A DNA stretch of 64,000 nt from JAXLYX01 sp046351215 (GCA_046351215.1 JAXLYX010000007.1:1-64000), one strand, 5' to 3'; positions 28,647 to 37,162 are shown, counted from the stretch's first letter. Numbers and translations are program-made. Notes: generated by a model from the letters alone, not told the origin.

Positions 28647-30005
28647 TCATTCCGCCGAGAAGCGGGCGACGTTGGCCTCGACCTCGGCCCGGATCGCCTG
28701 GAGCTGCTCGTCGCTGTTCGCCTCGAAGCGGAGCACGAGGACGGGCTGCGTGTTCGACGCGCGCACGAGGCCCCATGCGCTCCCCGGGAAGAGGATGCGG
28801 GCACCGTCGACCTCGACGACCTCGTGGGTCGGTCGATAGTGCGCGAGGACCTTCTGCACGATGTCGAACTTCTTCTCGTCCGGGCAATCGACGCGGATCT
28901 CCGGCGTCACGAAGGTCTTGGGCACGTCGGCGAGCAGCTCGTGCAACGGGCGGTCGCTCGCCGCGATCACCTCGCACAGACGGAGCGACGCGTAGACCGC
29001 GTCGTCGTATCCGTAGAAGCGATCGGCGAAGAAGATGTGGCCGCTCATCTCGCCGGCGAGGAGCGCGCCTTCTTCCTTCATCTTGGTCTTGATGAGGGAG
29101 TGGCCCGTCTTCCAGAGGATCGGACGCCCGCCGTGCTTCGCGATGTCGTCGTAGAGCGTCTGCGAGCACTTCACCTCGCCGAGGACGGCCGCCCCCGGCT
29201 GCTCCCGCAGGAGCGCGCGCGCCAACACGATCAGCAGTCGGTCGCCCCAGATGACGTCGCCGCGAGCGTCCACGACCCCGACGCGGTCCGCGTCGCCATC
29301 GAGCGCCAGGCCGAAGTCGAGGCCCTTCTCGCGCACGGTCGAGATCAGGAGCTCGAGGTTGTGCGGCTCGGTCGGATCCGGATGGTGCACGGGGAATCGC
29401 CCGTCCATCTCGCAGAGCAGCGGGATCGGCGAGAGCCCCACGGCACGCATGGCCGCGAGCGCGGCGGGGCCACCCGCGCCGTTGCCGGCATCGACCGCGA
29501 AGCGCAGGTCCGTGCGGGCGAGGCGGATGTTCCCCTTCACGAAGCCGGCATAGGCCGGCAGCACGTCGCGCTCCTCGACGCGTCCGCCGCCGGGCAGCTC
29601 GAAGTCGCGCTGCTCGATCATCGCGCGCAGGGTGCGGATGTCGGCTCCGAAGAGCGACTTCTTCCCGCGCATCATCTTGAAGCCGTTGTCGCCCGGCGGG
29701 TTGTGGCTGCCCGTGATCTGGACGCCACCGTCGAGGTCGAGGTGGAACACCGCGAAATAGAGCAGGGGCGTCGGCACGACGCCGATGTCGACCACGTCGC
29801 AGCCCGCCTCGAGCAATCCCTCGCGGAGCTCCGCGTGGAGGCGGGGCGAGCTCAGGCGACAGTCGCGGCCGAGCCCCAGGCGCTGGTTGCCGTGGCGGCG
29901 CTGGAAGGTCCCGAGCGCGCGGCCGAGATCGCGAGCGAGCTCGTCGGTGAGGTCGCGGTCCGCGACGCCGCGGATGTCGTATTCCCGGAAGATGTTCGGA
30001 TTCAT
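28647..30005 (-). CDS. Phosphomannomutase/phosphoglucomutase
   Basis: The 452-residue alpha-D-phosphohexomutase is of the AlgC/ManB type. The phosphoserine loop is in QITGSHNPPGDNGFK (near residue 100), the metal loop is DGDADRVGVVD (near 235), the sugar loop GEMSGHIFF (near 320) and the phosphate-binding loop RASNTQPVLVLRFEA near the end. It interconverts hexose 6- and 1-phosphates. The gene next upstream is manC, which uses mannose 1-phosphate, so GDP-mannose supply for surface glycans is the likely job. The promoter leaves an extremely short leader. Confidence 0.94.
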   Translation of the reverse strand: MNPNIFREYDIRGVADRDLTDELARDLGRALGTFQRRHGNQRLGLGRDCRLSSPRLHAELREGLLEAGCDVVDIGVVPTPLLYFAVFHLDLDGGVQITGSHNPPGDNGFKMMRGKKSLFGADIRTLRAMIEQRDFELPGGGRVEERDVLPAYAGFVKGNIRLARTDLRFAVDAGNGAGGPAALAAMRAVGLSPIPLLCEMDGRFPVHHPDPTEPHNLELLISTVREKGLDFGLALDGDADRVGVVDARGDVIWGDRLLIVLARALLREQPGAAVLGEVKCSQTLYDDIAKHGGRPILWKTGHSLIKTKMKEEGALLAGEMSGHIFFADRFYGYDDAVYASLRLCEVIAASDRPLHELLADVPKTFVTPEIRVDCPDEKKFDIVQKVLAHYRPTHEVVEVDGARILFPGSAWGLVRASNTQPVLVLRFEANSDEQLQAIRAEVEANVARFSAE

Positions 30006-30015
30006 TCAGTTCCTG

Positions 30016-30044
30016 TTTCTATCGCGAGGCTTCGAGTCCGACAA
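30016..30044 (-). promoter_or_regulatory. Predicted promoter of the phosphohexomutase gene
   Basis: On the minus strand, TTGTCG (30044-30039), 17 bases, TAGAAA (30021-30016), 10 bases to the ATG. An inverted repeat (CCGACA, 5 bases, TGTCGG at 30038-30054) overlaps the -35 box and could be the manC terminator stem or an operator. Confidence 0.5.
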
Positions 30045-30061
30045 ACACTGTCGGCAGGGGG

Positions 30062-31126
30062 CTAGAGGCGCGGGTCGTTCCTCTGCTTCAGGGCCTCGAC
30101 CACTTCGCGCACGTCCTGGTCCCGCTGGCGGGGCATGACCAGGAGTGCGTCCTCGGTGTCGACGACGACCAGGTCCTCGACCCCGACCAGCGCGACGAGC
30201 TTCTGCCGGGGCGCCGAGACGTAGCAGCCCTTCGATTGCACGACGACGGAGCCCTCGGGGACGGCATTCTGCGCGTCGTCCTTCGGCGACAGCTCCCACG
30301 CGGTCGTGAAGCTCCCGAGGTCGGACCACGCGAACGAGCCCGGCACGACCAGGACGTTCGGTGCCTTCTCCATCACTCCGTGGTCGATCGAGACGTTCGG
30401 CATGTCGCCGTACGTCGCAGCGATGGTCCGAGCTTCCGTGCCTTCACGCGCGGCGGCGTCGTACCGATCGAGCAGCGACGAGACCTCCGGTAGGCAGCTC
30501 GCGATCGCTGCGCGGACGACGTCGGCGCGGAAGAAGAACATCCCGCTGTTCCAGAGGTGACGTCCACCGGCGAGGAATTCCTCGGCCTTCGCTCGGACCG
30601 GCTTCTCGACGAACCGGACGGCACGGTGGACTCCGCTGGCGATCTCGTCGCCGACCTCGAGGTACCCGTAGCCGGTCTCGGGCCGCGTGGGCCGGATCCC
30701 GACGGTCACGAGACCTCCGCCCCGCGCCGCCGCGACGCTTCGCTCGAGCACGTCGAGGAAGCTCGGTACGTCCCCGATGTGGTGGTCGGCGGGCAGGACC
30801 ATCATCACGCCTCGAGGGTCCCTGCGGGCCACGACGGCGGCCGCCCAGCCGACGCACGGCGCCGTGTTCCGCCCCATGGGCTCCGCGAGGATGTTGGCTC
30901 GCGGCACCTCGGGGAGATCCTCCGCGATCGCGTCCGCGAGGGCGGCCGAGGTGACGACGAGCACGCGCTCGGGCGGTACGAGTGGCGCGATCCGACGAAC
31001 GGTCGCAGCGAGCAGCGAGTCCGGGGTCGGACCCAGCGGGAGCAGCTGTTTCGGACGCGACTTGCGGGAGAGGGGCCAGAACCGGGTGCCGGATCCGCCT
31101 GCCATGATGACGGCGTAGGTGTCCAC
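30062..31126 (-). CDS. manC: Mannose-1-phosphate guanylyltransferase
   Basis: The 354-residue protein has the nucleotidyltransferase signature MAGGSGTRFWPLSRKSRPKQ at the N-terminus, VLPADHHI near 105 and the FVEKP motif near 170. It forms GDP-mannose from mannose 1-phosphate and GTP. The C-terminal cupin isomerase domain of bifunctional enzymes is absent. The start is taken as GTG 31126 (VDTYAVIMAGG), with GGAG 6 bases upstream; the frame is open further up but that part overlaps uppP and has no family support. uppP lies 25 bases upstream in the same direction. Confidence 0.93.
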   Translation of the reverse strand: MDTYAVIMAGGSGTRFWPLSRKSRPKQLLPLGPTPDSLLAATVRRIAPLVPPERVLVVTSAALADAIAEDLPEVPRANILAEPMGRNTAPCVGWAAAVVARRDPRGVMMVLPADHHIGDVPSFLDVLERSVAAARGGGLVTVGIRPTRPETGYGYLEVGDEIASGVHRAVRFVEKPVRAKAEEFLAGGRHLWNSGMFFFRADVVRAAIASCLPEVSSLLDRYDAAAREGTEARTIAATYGDMPNVSIDHGVMEKAPNVLVVPGSFAWSDLGSFTTAWELSPKDDAQNAVPEGSVVVQSKGCYVSAPRQKLVALVGVEDLVVVDTEDALLVMPRQRDQDVREVVEALKQRNDPRL

Positions 31127-31151
31127 GACGATCTCCAGGGACGAGGGCCGC

Positions 31152-31955
31152 TCAGCGACGAGCGGCCAGGAAGAGGAGGGCGGCCGCGAGCGGCACGAGA
31201 TAGTAGGCGAAGACGTGGAAGCGGCCCTGGCCGACGACGCCGCGCAGGAGCCGGAGGGCGAGGTATCCGGAGCCCAGCGCCACCAGGGCGCCGACGAAGG
31301 GCTCGATGCCCATGCCCGCGAGCGCACCGTCCTTGGTCAGCTCGAGCAGGCAGGCTCCGCCCACCGCGGGCAGGGAGAGCAGGAAGGAGAAGCGGAACGC
31401 GGCCGGCCCCGAGAGGCCGAGCATCATCGCCATCGCGATCGTGGAGCCGCTCCGAGACCATCCGGGGAGGACGGCGAGCCCCTGGATCACCCCGACGAGC
31501 GCGGCGCGCCTCCAGTCGAGCACCGCGCCCTCGCCGCTGCGGTTCGCGTACGTGGAGCCGACGAAGAAGGCGGAGACGAGGAGGCAGACGGCGACGATGC
31601 GCAGGTCGCGCGCCCACGGCTCCACGAAGTCGTGCAGCAGGAGGCCGATGATCGCGGTCGGGACGGAGGCGACCACGATGGCGATGGCTTCCTTCCCCGC
31701 GGGTGTCGCGAGGGGGCGCGCCTCCGTTCGGAACGCGCGACCGAGACCGACGAGGAGGTCGACCACCTCGTCGCGCAAGACCCAGAGCGTGGCTACCAGG
31801 GTGCCGAGGTGGAGCAGGACCACCATCGCCAGGGACGGCTCGTGCACCTCGAGCAGGGCCGCCCCGATCGCCAGGTGCCCGTCGCTGGAGATCGGCAGGA
31901 ACTCCGTGAGTCCCTGCACCGCACCGAGCACGATCGCGTCCCCGAGGTCCACCAT
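31152..31955 (-). CDS. uppP: Undecaprenyl-diphosphatase
   Basis: The 267-residue, eight-helix membrane enzyme dephosphorylates undecaprenyl diphosphate to recycle the lipid carrier for peptidoglycan and other glycans. Signature motifs are QGLTEFLPISSDGHL near residue 15 and LPGWSRSGST near 165. The first reads QG where E. coli has EG, a change I recall in other family members. It heads the operon uppP-manC, with a TAGCCT box 9 bases before the ATG. The pairing of carrier recycling with GDP-mannose genes fits glycan export. Confidence 0.95.
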   Translation of the reverse strand: MVDLGDAIVLGAVQGLTEFLPISSDGHLAIGAALLEVHEPSLAMVVLLHLGTLVATLWVLRDEVVDLLVGLGRAFRTEARPLATPAGKEAIAIVVASVPTAIIGLLLHDFVEPWARDLRIVAVCLLVSAFFVGSTYANRSGEGAVLDWRRAALVGVIQGLAVLPGWSRSGSTIAMAMMLGLSGPAAFRFSFLLSLPAVGGACLLELTKDGALAGMGIEPFVGALVALGSGYLALRLLRGVVGQGRFHVFAYYLVPLAAALLFLAARR

Positions 31956-31964
31956 CGGGGCCGG

Positions 31965-31992
31965 AGGCTAGCGCCCTGCACGGCGAGGGCAA
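31965..31992 (-). promoter_or_regulatory. Predicted promoter of uppP-manC, leaderless
   Basis: On the minus strand, TTGCCC (31992-31987), 16 bases, TAGCCT (31970-31965), 9 bases to the ATG at 31955. Confidence 0.5.
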
Positions 31993-32017
31993 GGAGCGCG
32001 GTAGGCCTCGGCGCCGC

Positions 32018-33232
32018 TCAGAATCCGAGCTCGAGACCGAGGGTGGCCAGGATGCTCTGGTTGTTCGGCACGGAGGTCGAGCCGTAGTGGAAGTCGGGGA
32101 AATTGTGGTAGAAATAGTCGAACGCCGCGACCAGGCGCAGGTTCTCGAGGGTGCCGCTCGGCCCCTCCGCGCCCGGGATCGGCGTCCAATCGAGCCGGAA
32201 TCCGGCCATGTACGTCTGCATCCGGGAGAGCTCGCGGTCGCCCGTGAAGTACTGGCCGCGAGGCTCGACCACGTAGTCGTCGGAGTAGAAGGCGGCCGAG
32301 GTCTGGCCGTAGGCACGCCCGAGGACCCGCAGGCGCAGGCGCTCTCGTACGGCCTGCTCCCATCCGACCTCGCCGGATCCCGCCAGGATGTCCCACGTGT
32401 CGCGGTAGATCTTCACCCCGAATCGGAGCGTCGAGTGCGTGCGCCTCAGGTAGACCCGGGACTCGATGTTCGCGGAGTACCGGGCCCGGTCGTTCGGGAG
32501 GTGTTCCTGGGCCGCCGATCGTCCGAGCCACACGCCGCGGTAGGGATTCGATTGGAAGCCGTCGAGGAGCTGGGCCTGGAGCGCGATCTGCATGTTGAAG
32601 ACCGGCGTCCAGTTCTGTGTCCACGACCCCTGGAAGGTCTGGATGTCGAGCGGCATCCACACGCGGTCCGCTCCGCCGTAGCAACCATCGCTCGTCGGCA
32701 TGCGCTGCCGTTCGACGGCGCTCGAGTTCATCGGCTGGCGGAGATTGCAGACGTGGTCGTAGCCGCGTGAATAGCGGAGCTCGAGCACGGTGTTGCGCTC
32801 GTAGAGCTCGGTGCGCCCGGCGAGGAAGAACGAGTGGCTGTAGTAGTCGCGCTCGCGACCGTACGAGTAGCCGCCCGTGAAGCGCGTGGTCTCGCCCTGG
32901 AAGCCGATGACGCCGGTCGCCTGGTTGCGGAAGTCCGCGAGCCGAGTGGCGCTCGTGATTCCGTCGACGCCGACGCCGGGGGCGTCGACCACGGCGACGC
33001 TGGCGCCGGATACCACGTCCGCGTCCCAGCGCGCGTCGAGGATCACCTTGTCGCGGATCACTCCGGAGACATCGACCCGCGGGGTCACGACGTCCATGTA
33101 GAGGGGGCCGCCGGCCTCGCGGAAATACGAGCTCGACGCCTCGACGCGCGGCTGGGCCGATGCATCGCCGGCGACCAGCGGGACGCTTGCGAGGCAGAGC
33201 AGGGCGAGAACGCGCGCGAACGTCAGTTGCAT
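32018..33232 (-). CDS. DUF3570 family outer-membrane-like protein
   Basis: The 404-residue protein has a signal peptide (FARVLALLCLASVPLVAGDASAQ). The rest is rich in alternating aromatic and polar strands, and it ends in an outer-membrane-type LGLELGF with a terminal Phe, so a beta-barrel is likely. The pattern (SSYFREAGGPLYMDVVTPRVDVSG near the start) fits DUF3570, a family usually encoded beside DUF4266, as here. ATG 33232 overlaps the DUF4266 stop by 10 bases, and its ribosome-binding site overlaps the Gly/Cys-rich end of that gene. Function is unknown; related clusters are associated with thioredoxin-like and redox proteins. Confidence 0.8.
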   Translation of the reverse strand: MQLTFARVLALLCLASVPLVAGDASAQPRVEASSSYFREAGGPLYMDVVTPRVDVSGVIRDKVILDARWDADVVSGASVAVVDAPGVGVDGITSATRLADFRNQATGVIGFQGETTRFTGGYSYGRERDYYSHSFFLAGRTELYERNTVLELRYSRGYDHVCNLRQPMNSSAVERQRMPTSDGCYGGADRVWMPLDIQTFQGSWTQNWTPVFNMQIALQAQLLDGFQSNPYRGVWLGRSAAQEHLPNDRARYSANIESRVYLRRTHSTLRFGVKIYRDTWDILAGSGEVGWEQAVRERLRLRVLGRAYGQTSAAFYSDDYVVEPRGQYFTGDRELSRMQTYMAGFRLDWTPIPGAEGPSGTLENLRLVAAFDYFYHNFPDFHYGSTSVPNNQSILATLGLELGF

Positions 33233-33471
33233 CCGCAACCGCCTCCGCCGGTGGTCGCCGCGCCCACTCCACCTTCGCGGTTCGCGAGCACGTGGTCGAG
33301 GTGGTCTCCCGAGGTCCCGTCGCCGCCGTAGGTCATCGAGGGATCGGCGAGATACTCGCGATCCTCGGGGCGCACCGTGGCGCAGCCCGCGGTCGTGGCG
33401 AGCGCCGCGACGAGGAGGATGGACCCGAGCCCTCGGCGGCGGCGCGATTCAGAAGAAGACCGTGAGACCAC
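33223..33471 (-). CDS. DUF4266 small lipoprotein with GGGCGCN tail
   Basis: The 82-residue protein has a basic N-terminus, a short hydrophobic stretch and lipobox TTAGC, so it is a small lipoprotein. The mature part has LADPSMTYGG and a C-terminal TTGGGGCGCN, the hallmark of DUF4266. The terminal CGC could bind a metal or form a thiol linkage. It overlaps the upstream SH3/barrel gene by 23 bases if GTG 33471 is the start, and overlaps the DUF3570 gene downstream. Confidence 0.82.
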   Translation of the reverse strand: MVSRSSSESRRRRGLGSILLVAALATTAGCATVRPEDREYLADPSMTYGGDGTSGDHLDHVLANREGGVGAATTGGGGCGCN

Positions 33472-34267
33472 CGCTCCACTCCTGTTTGGTCACCTGACGG
33501 TCGGGCTCGAAGAATTCGTACGTGCGCGCTTCCACCCGCAGGGTGATGCGCTTCTGGAAGCAGAAGCGGAGCCCGCCGCCTCCGTAGAGCATGCCGAGCG
33601 TGCCGGCGTCGAGCAGGAAGCTGTCGGCGTTGGGCGCGCTCCGCGCGAGGCCGCCCCCCACCGCGACGTAGGGCACGATGGGCGAGCGAGGCGCGAGGTT
33701 CACGACTCCGCCGACGCCCGCCAGGAAGAGCCGTCCGGACGAGGAGACCGCGGCGCCGCCGGTGAGCTCGAAGCCGAAGGTCGGAGCGAGCAGGAAGCCG
33801 ACGCGGAGCGTCACGAGCCCCGCGTCGCCGAGGACGCCGAAGCCGACCGCGATCTCGCCGTGCGAATCGGGCAGCGGAGCGGGGGCGAAGAGGCGGGGCA
33901 GGAACCGGCCCCGATGGGCCTCCTCGGCGGAGAGCTCGACGGCGTAGAGCGCATCGCCGAGGACGAAGGCGCGGGTGCCGTCGGGCCGCTCGACCTCCCA
34001 CCAATAGCCCGTCGTGCCGCGGTGGACGATCCGATACACCTCGCCGCGCCGGGCGACCCCCACCTGGCGGAAGGAGACGCCGGGGCCCGTTCGGAGCGGG
34101 GATTCGTCGACGACGACCCGGCCGTACAGGCCCTGGAGGGGGGCCTCGGCCGCTTCGGGGGACGGGACCGCGGCGGAGGGGGCGGGCTCGGCCCGTGCCG
34201 GACCCGGCGCGAGCGCGCCGAGGGCGAGGACGAGCAGCCATGCGTTCCGGGCGCGGATGGGGCTCAC
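33449..34267 (-). CDS. SH3-domain and beta-barrel envelope protein
   Basis: The 272-residue protein has a signal peptide (NAWLLVLALGALAPGPARA). A bacterial SH3-like domain follows at about 48-110 (ESPLRTGPGVSFRQVG, YRIVHRGTTGYWWEVE). The rest is Gly-rich with amphipathic strands and ends in SGGLTVFF with a terminal Phe, as in outer-membrane barrels. The start is GTG 34267, which overlaps the stop of the upstream lipoprotein (GTGA); the frame upstream of it belongs to that gene. It probably sits in the outer membrane with its SH3 domain facing peptidoglycan. Confidence 0.72.
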   Translation of the reverse strand: MSPIRARNAWLLVLALGALAPGPARAEPAPSAAVPSPEAAEAPLQGLYGRVVVDESPLRTGPGVSFRQVGVARRGEVYRIVHRGTTGYWWEVERPDGTRAFVLGDALYAVELSAEEAHRGRFLPRLFAPAPLPDSHGEIAVGFGVLGDAGLVTLRVGFLLAPTFGFELTGGAAVSSSGRLFLAGVGGVVNLAPRSPIVPYVAVGGGLARSAPNADSFLLDAGTLGMLYGGGGLRFCFQKRITLRVEARTYEFFEPDRQVTKQEWSGGLTVFF

Positions 34268-34722
34268 GGAGCCCCCGAGGCGATCCACTGCTCCAGGATC
34301 CGGGCCTCCATCGACGCGGCGTCGAAGATCTTCCGTGGGTGCGAGTCGAGCTGGATCGGGCGCCGGTAGAGGGGGCTCGAGAGCGCGTCGCTCTGGACCG
34401 TGAACCGGACCGCTTCGAGGTTCTGGGCGTACGAAGCCGGCACGGTCCCCGTCACGACGTTCCCGTCGCAGGTCGGCGGCGCATCGGTCTCCGCGGCCAG
34501 CGAGAGCCGGAGGGAGCTGCGCGCGGAGTGGCACTGCCCCATCTCGCCCGAGGCGCCGGACGCGCAGCGCTGCGCCGTCAGGACCTGCGGCTGGACGACG
34601 CAGTAGAAATAGTCCGGGTCGAGCATCAGATCCGGCGCGACGAAGTTGTCGCCGAGGTCGACGGTGCCGCAGCTCGCCAGGAGCGAGGCCAGCAGGCAGG
34701 TCGTGAACGTTCCGGGGCGCAC
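34264..34722 (-). CDS. Lipoprotein with CX10CH motif
   Basis: With GTG 34722 as start the protein has 152 residues. It begins RPGTFTTCLLASLLASC with lipobox LLASC, then VAPDLMLDPDYFYCVVQPQVLTAQRC and, ten residues after that last cysteine, CHSARSSLRL. The arrangement resembles a c-type cytochrome site in which the usual CxxCH is expanded to CX10CH. Downstream sequence has PLYRRPIQLDSHPRKIFD and a C-terminal ILEQWIASGAP, also seen at the ends of cytochrome-like domains. Whether heme is attached is unknown. A GTG at 34740 is in frame, but a -10 box overlaps that region. It heads the four-gene envelope operon. Confidence 0.68.
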   Translation of the reverse strand: MRPGTFTTCLLASLLASCGTVDLGDNFVAPDLMLDPDYFYCVVQPQVLTAQRCASGASGEMGQCHSARSSLRLSLAAETDAPPTCDGNVVTGTVPASYAQNLEAVRFTVQSDALSSPLYRRPIQLDSHPRKIFDAASMEARILEQWIASGAP

Positions 34723-34728
34723 CAGGGA

Positions 34729-34759
34729 AGGGTAGACCACCGCCCGGGCACGGGGTCAA
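34729..34759 (-). promoter_or_regulatory. Predicted promoter of the envelope cluster, leaderless
   Basis: On the minus strand, TTGACC (34759-34754), 19 bases, TACCCT (34734-34729), then 6 bases to GTG 34722. It is divergent from the MCE gene. Confidence 0.45.
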
Positions 34760-34822
34760 TCCACTTCGAGCCTGGAACGTACGCCACCCTTCACCACCGG
34801 TGCGGTGCCGGGCTCACCCTGC

Positions 34823-34828
34823 TACCAT
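34823..34828 (+). promoter_or_regulatory. Predicted -10 box of the MCE gene
   Basis: TACCAT in a TGCTACCAT context, 10 bases before the ATG at 34839; a GACGGGA ribosome-binding-like stretch lies within those 10 bases. No clear -35. Confidence 0.4.
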
Positions 34829-34838
34829 CGCGACGGGA

Positions 34839-36317
34839 ATGCGGGATACGTGGAAGGCGGCCCGGGTCGGCCTGATGGTGCTCGTCGGGATCATCGCGAC
34901 GGTCGCCATCTACCGATACATCGACGAGCGCCACACGGGGCCCGGCGGATACCGCGTCTATGCCCTGTTCGAGGACGCCCAGGGCCTCATCCCCCAGTCC
35001 CGGGTCGTGATCGCCGGCATCCCCGTCGGCCAGATCGAGCGCATCTCGCTCCAGGGGGAGCTCGCGCGGGTCGACATCCGGATGGACGGGGAGGTCGCCC
35101 TCTTCACCGACGCCCGGATCGCGATGCGTCAGGCCTCGCTGCTCGGCGAGAAGCTGCTCGTCATCAACCCGGGGACGGTCGGGCATCCCCGCATCCCGGA
35201 TCGGGGGCGCATCCTCGTCGTCGAGGAGACGGTCGAGATGCAAGACGTGATGGCCACCGTCCGCGACATCGCGGAGTCGGTCCGAGCCGTCACGACCCAG
35301 CTCGAGCGGAGCTTCGGGACGGATACGGCCGGCCAGCAGATGCAGAGCGTGCTCCGCAACCTCTCGGAGGCCCTCGAGCGGATCAACGCCACCATCCAGG
35401 CGAACGCGGACCTCATCTCGTCGACGATCCGCAACATCGAGGGCACGACGGCGGCGGCCGGCCCCCGGCTCGTCCGCATCCTCGACAACGTGGAAGCGGC
35501 CTCGGGGAGGATCAACGCGCTCCTCCGGAACAACGATCAGGACCTGAACCGCGGGATCGGGGAGGTCGACGACACGATCGCGTCGATCCATCGCGCGTCG
35601 GAAGAGCTCGAGGTCGTCCTCGCCGACGTCTCGCAGGTCACGGGCCGAGCGGCGCGCGGCGAAGGCACGATCGGCCGCATGTCCCGGGACGAGGTCCTCA
35701 TCGACGAGGTCGAGGGCATCGCCGAGGGCCTGAACGACGTCGTCGGCGGCATCGGTCGCCTGCGCACCATCGTCGAGCTGCGCGGCGAGTACAACATCCG
35801 CGCGAACACCTTCAAGACGTACTTCGGAGTCCGCCTCGTGCCTCGCGAGGGGCGGTACATCCTCGCCCAGATCGTCGACGATCCCCAGGGCGACGAGGAG
35901 TACACGCGCACGACCGTGTACCAGAACCCCCCTCCGATTCCCGGCGGCCCGCCCGTCTACACCGAGACGCGCATCCGGCGCACGCAGGATCTGCTCTTCA
36001 CGATCATGATGGCCAAGCGCGTCTCGTTCGCGACGTTCCGCTTCGGCATCATCGAGTCGTCGGGAGGCCTGGGCCTCGACTTCAACTTCTTCGGCGACCG
36101 GCTGGAGATCGACAACGACGTCTTCGACGTCGGTCGCGAGGCCTTCCCTCGCCTCCGCACGCGCGCCTGCTTCGAGATCGTCAGTCGGTTCTGGCTCATC
36201 GCCGGCATCGACAACGCGCTCAACACGAACCGCGACTTCTTCCTCGGTCTGCAGCTCCGGTTCGACGACGAGGACCTGAAGTCCCTGCTCCCGTTCTCCG
36301 GCTCGCTCCGCCCCTGA
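34839..36317 (+). CDS. MCE/MlaD-domain protein
   Basis: The 492-residue protein has one N-terminal membrane helix (VGLMVLVGIIATVAIYRYI), then an MCE domain at about 35-115 (YRVYALFEDAQGLIPQSRVVIAGIPVGQI, quoted here only to show the MlaD-type pattern). A long helical, probably coiled-coil region follows at about 125-285, and a beta-rich C-terminal domain at about 310-490. MCE proteins form hexameric tubes that carry lipids across the periplasm. The C-terminal beta domain is unusual and might dock to the outer membrane. No MlaE permease or MlaF ATPase is nearby; the next gene, 5 bases downstream, is an EI24 membrane protein. Confidence 0.88.
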   Translation: MRDTWKAARVGLMVLVGIIATVAIYRYIDERHTGPGGYRVYALFEDAQGLIPQSRVVIAGIPVGQIERISLQGELARVDIRMDGEVALFTDARIAMRQASLLGEKLLVINPGTVGHPRIPDRGRILVVEETVEMQDVMATVRDIAESVRAVTTQLERSFGTDTAGQQMQSVLRNLSEALERINATIQANADLISSTIRNIEGTTAAAGPRLVRILDNVEAASGRINALLRNNDQDLNRGIGEVDDTIASIHRASEELEVVLADVSQVTGRAARGEGTIGRMSRDEVLIDEVEGIAEGLNDVVGGIGRLRTIVELRGEYNIRANTFKTYFGVRLVPREGRYILAQIVDDPQGDEEYTRTTVYQNPPPIPGGPPVYTETRIRRTQDLLFTIMMAKRVSFATFRFGIIESSGGLGLDFNFFGDRLEIDNDVFDVGREAFPRLRTRACFEIVSRFWLIAGIDNALNTNRDFFLGLQLRFDDEDLKSLLPFSGSLRP

Positions 36318-36322
36318 GGACC

Positions 36323-37162
36323 ATGGCCGAGCTCTCACCACTGCAGCTGGGGCGGAACCTCGGGCTCGGATTCTTCGCCGGGCTCCGCTACCCGTTCCGC
36401 GGCTTCTCGTTCGTCTACCTGCGCCATCCAGGGCTCGTACGCTTCTGGATCTGGCCGATCCTGGTCGTGTTCGGCCTGGCCGTCGCCGACCTCGTCTATG
36501 CCTTCGGGCACGGGGACGAGCTCGTCTCGCTGCTCGTCGCGGCGCCCGACGGGGACGGTCTCGGGGCGGCCACGCTCCGTTTCGCGCATCGGATCGCCGG
36601 CTTCCTGGTGTCGTTGGTCCTCGGCGGGCTCGGCCTCGTGGTCGTCGCGTTGGTCTCTCCCGTCCTCGCCGCGCCGTTCAACGACGCGCTCTCCGAGGAG
36701 GTCGAGCGCCTCGTGACGGGGCGCGAGGGGCCGCCGTTCGGTTTCCGGAGGCTCCTCCACGAGCTCGTCCGGACCCTGCGGGTCGAGGGCACGAAGCTCT
36801 TCGTCTACGCGACCATCATGGGGCCGCTCTTCGTCCTCTCGTGGGCCCTTCCGGTGGTGGGGCAGGTCGTCTACACGGCCTTCGGACTCTTCTTCACGGC
36901 GATCTATTTCGCGGCCGACTACGTCGACTGGCCGGCCTCGCGGAGGGGCCACGGGGTGCGGGTCCGCATCGGGCTCCTGCGCGCGAACCTTCCGACCGCG
37001 CTCGGCTTCGGAGCCGGGGTCGCGGTCCTGCTCTTCGTACCCTTCGTCCAGCTCTTCTTCATGCCCGCTGCGGTCGCCGGAGGGACGCTCCTCTTCCTCG
37101 ATCTCGAGGCCCGGGCGAAGGGCGCATCCCGGGAGGCGGACGGCGACGCGAAGGCCGGATGA
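36323..37162 (+). CDS. EI24/CysZ-like integral membrane protein
   Basis: The 279-residue protein has about five hydrophobic segments and the EI24 features FWIWPILVVFGLAV near the start, LVSPVLAAPFNDALSEEVE in the middle and AADYVDWPASRRGH near residue 200. Bacterial relatives include CysZ, a sulfate transporter, but most EI24 proteins are uncharacterised. It follows the MCE gene by 5 bases, so a shared envelope-lipid role is more likely here than sulfate uptake. No cys genes are nearby. Confidence 0.83.
   Translation: MAELSPLQLGRNLGLGFFAGLRYPFRGFSFVYLRHPGLVRFWIWPILVVFGLAVADLVYAFGHGDELVSLLVAAPDGDGLGAATLRFAHRIAGFLVSLVLGGLGLVVVALVSPVLAAPFNDALSEEVERLVTGREGPPFGFRRLLHELVRTLRVEGTKLFVYATIMGPLFVLSWALPVVGQVVYTAFGLFFTAIYFAADYVDWPASRRGHGVRVRIGLLRANLPTALGFGAGVAVLLFVPFVQLFFMPAAVAGGTLLFLDLEARAKGASREADGDAKAG

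Noticed and set aside
31127..31327. N-terminal extension of ManC
   Set aside because: The added residues are Ser/Ala-rich shadow of uppP; the family begins at the nucleotidyltransferase motif just after GTG 31126.
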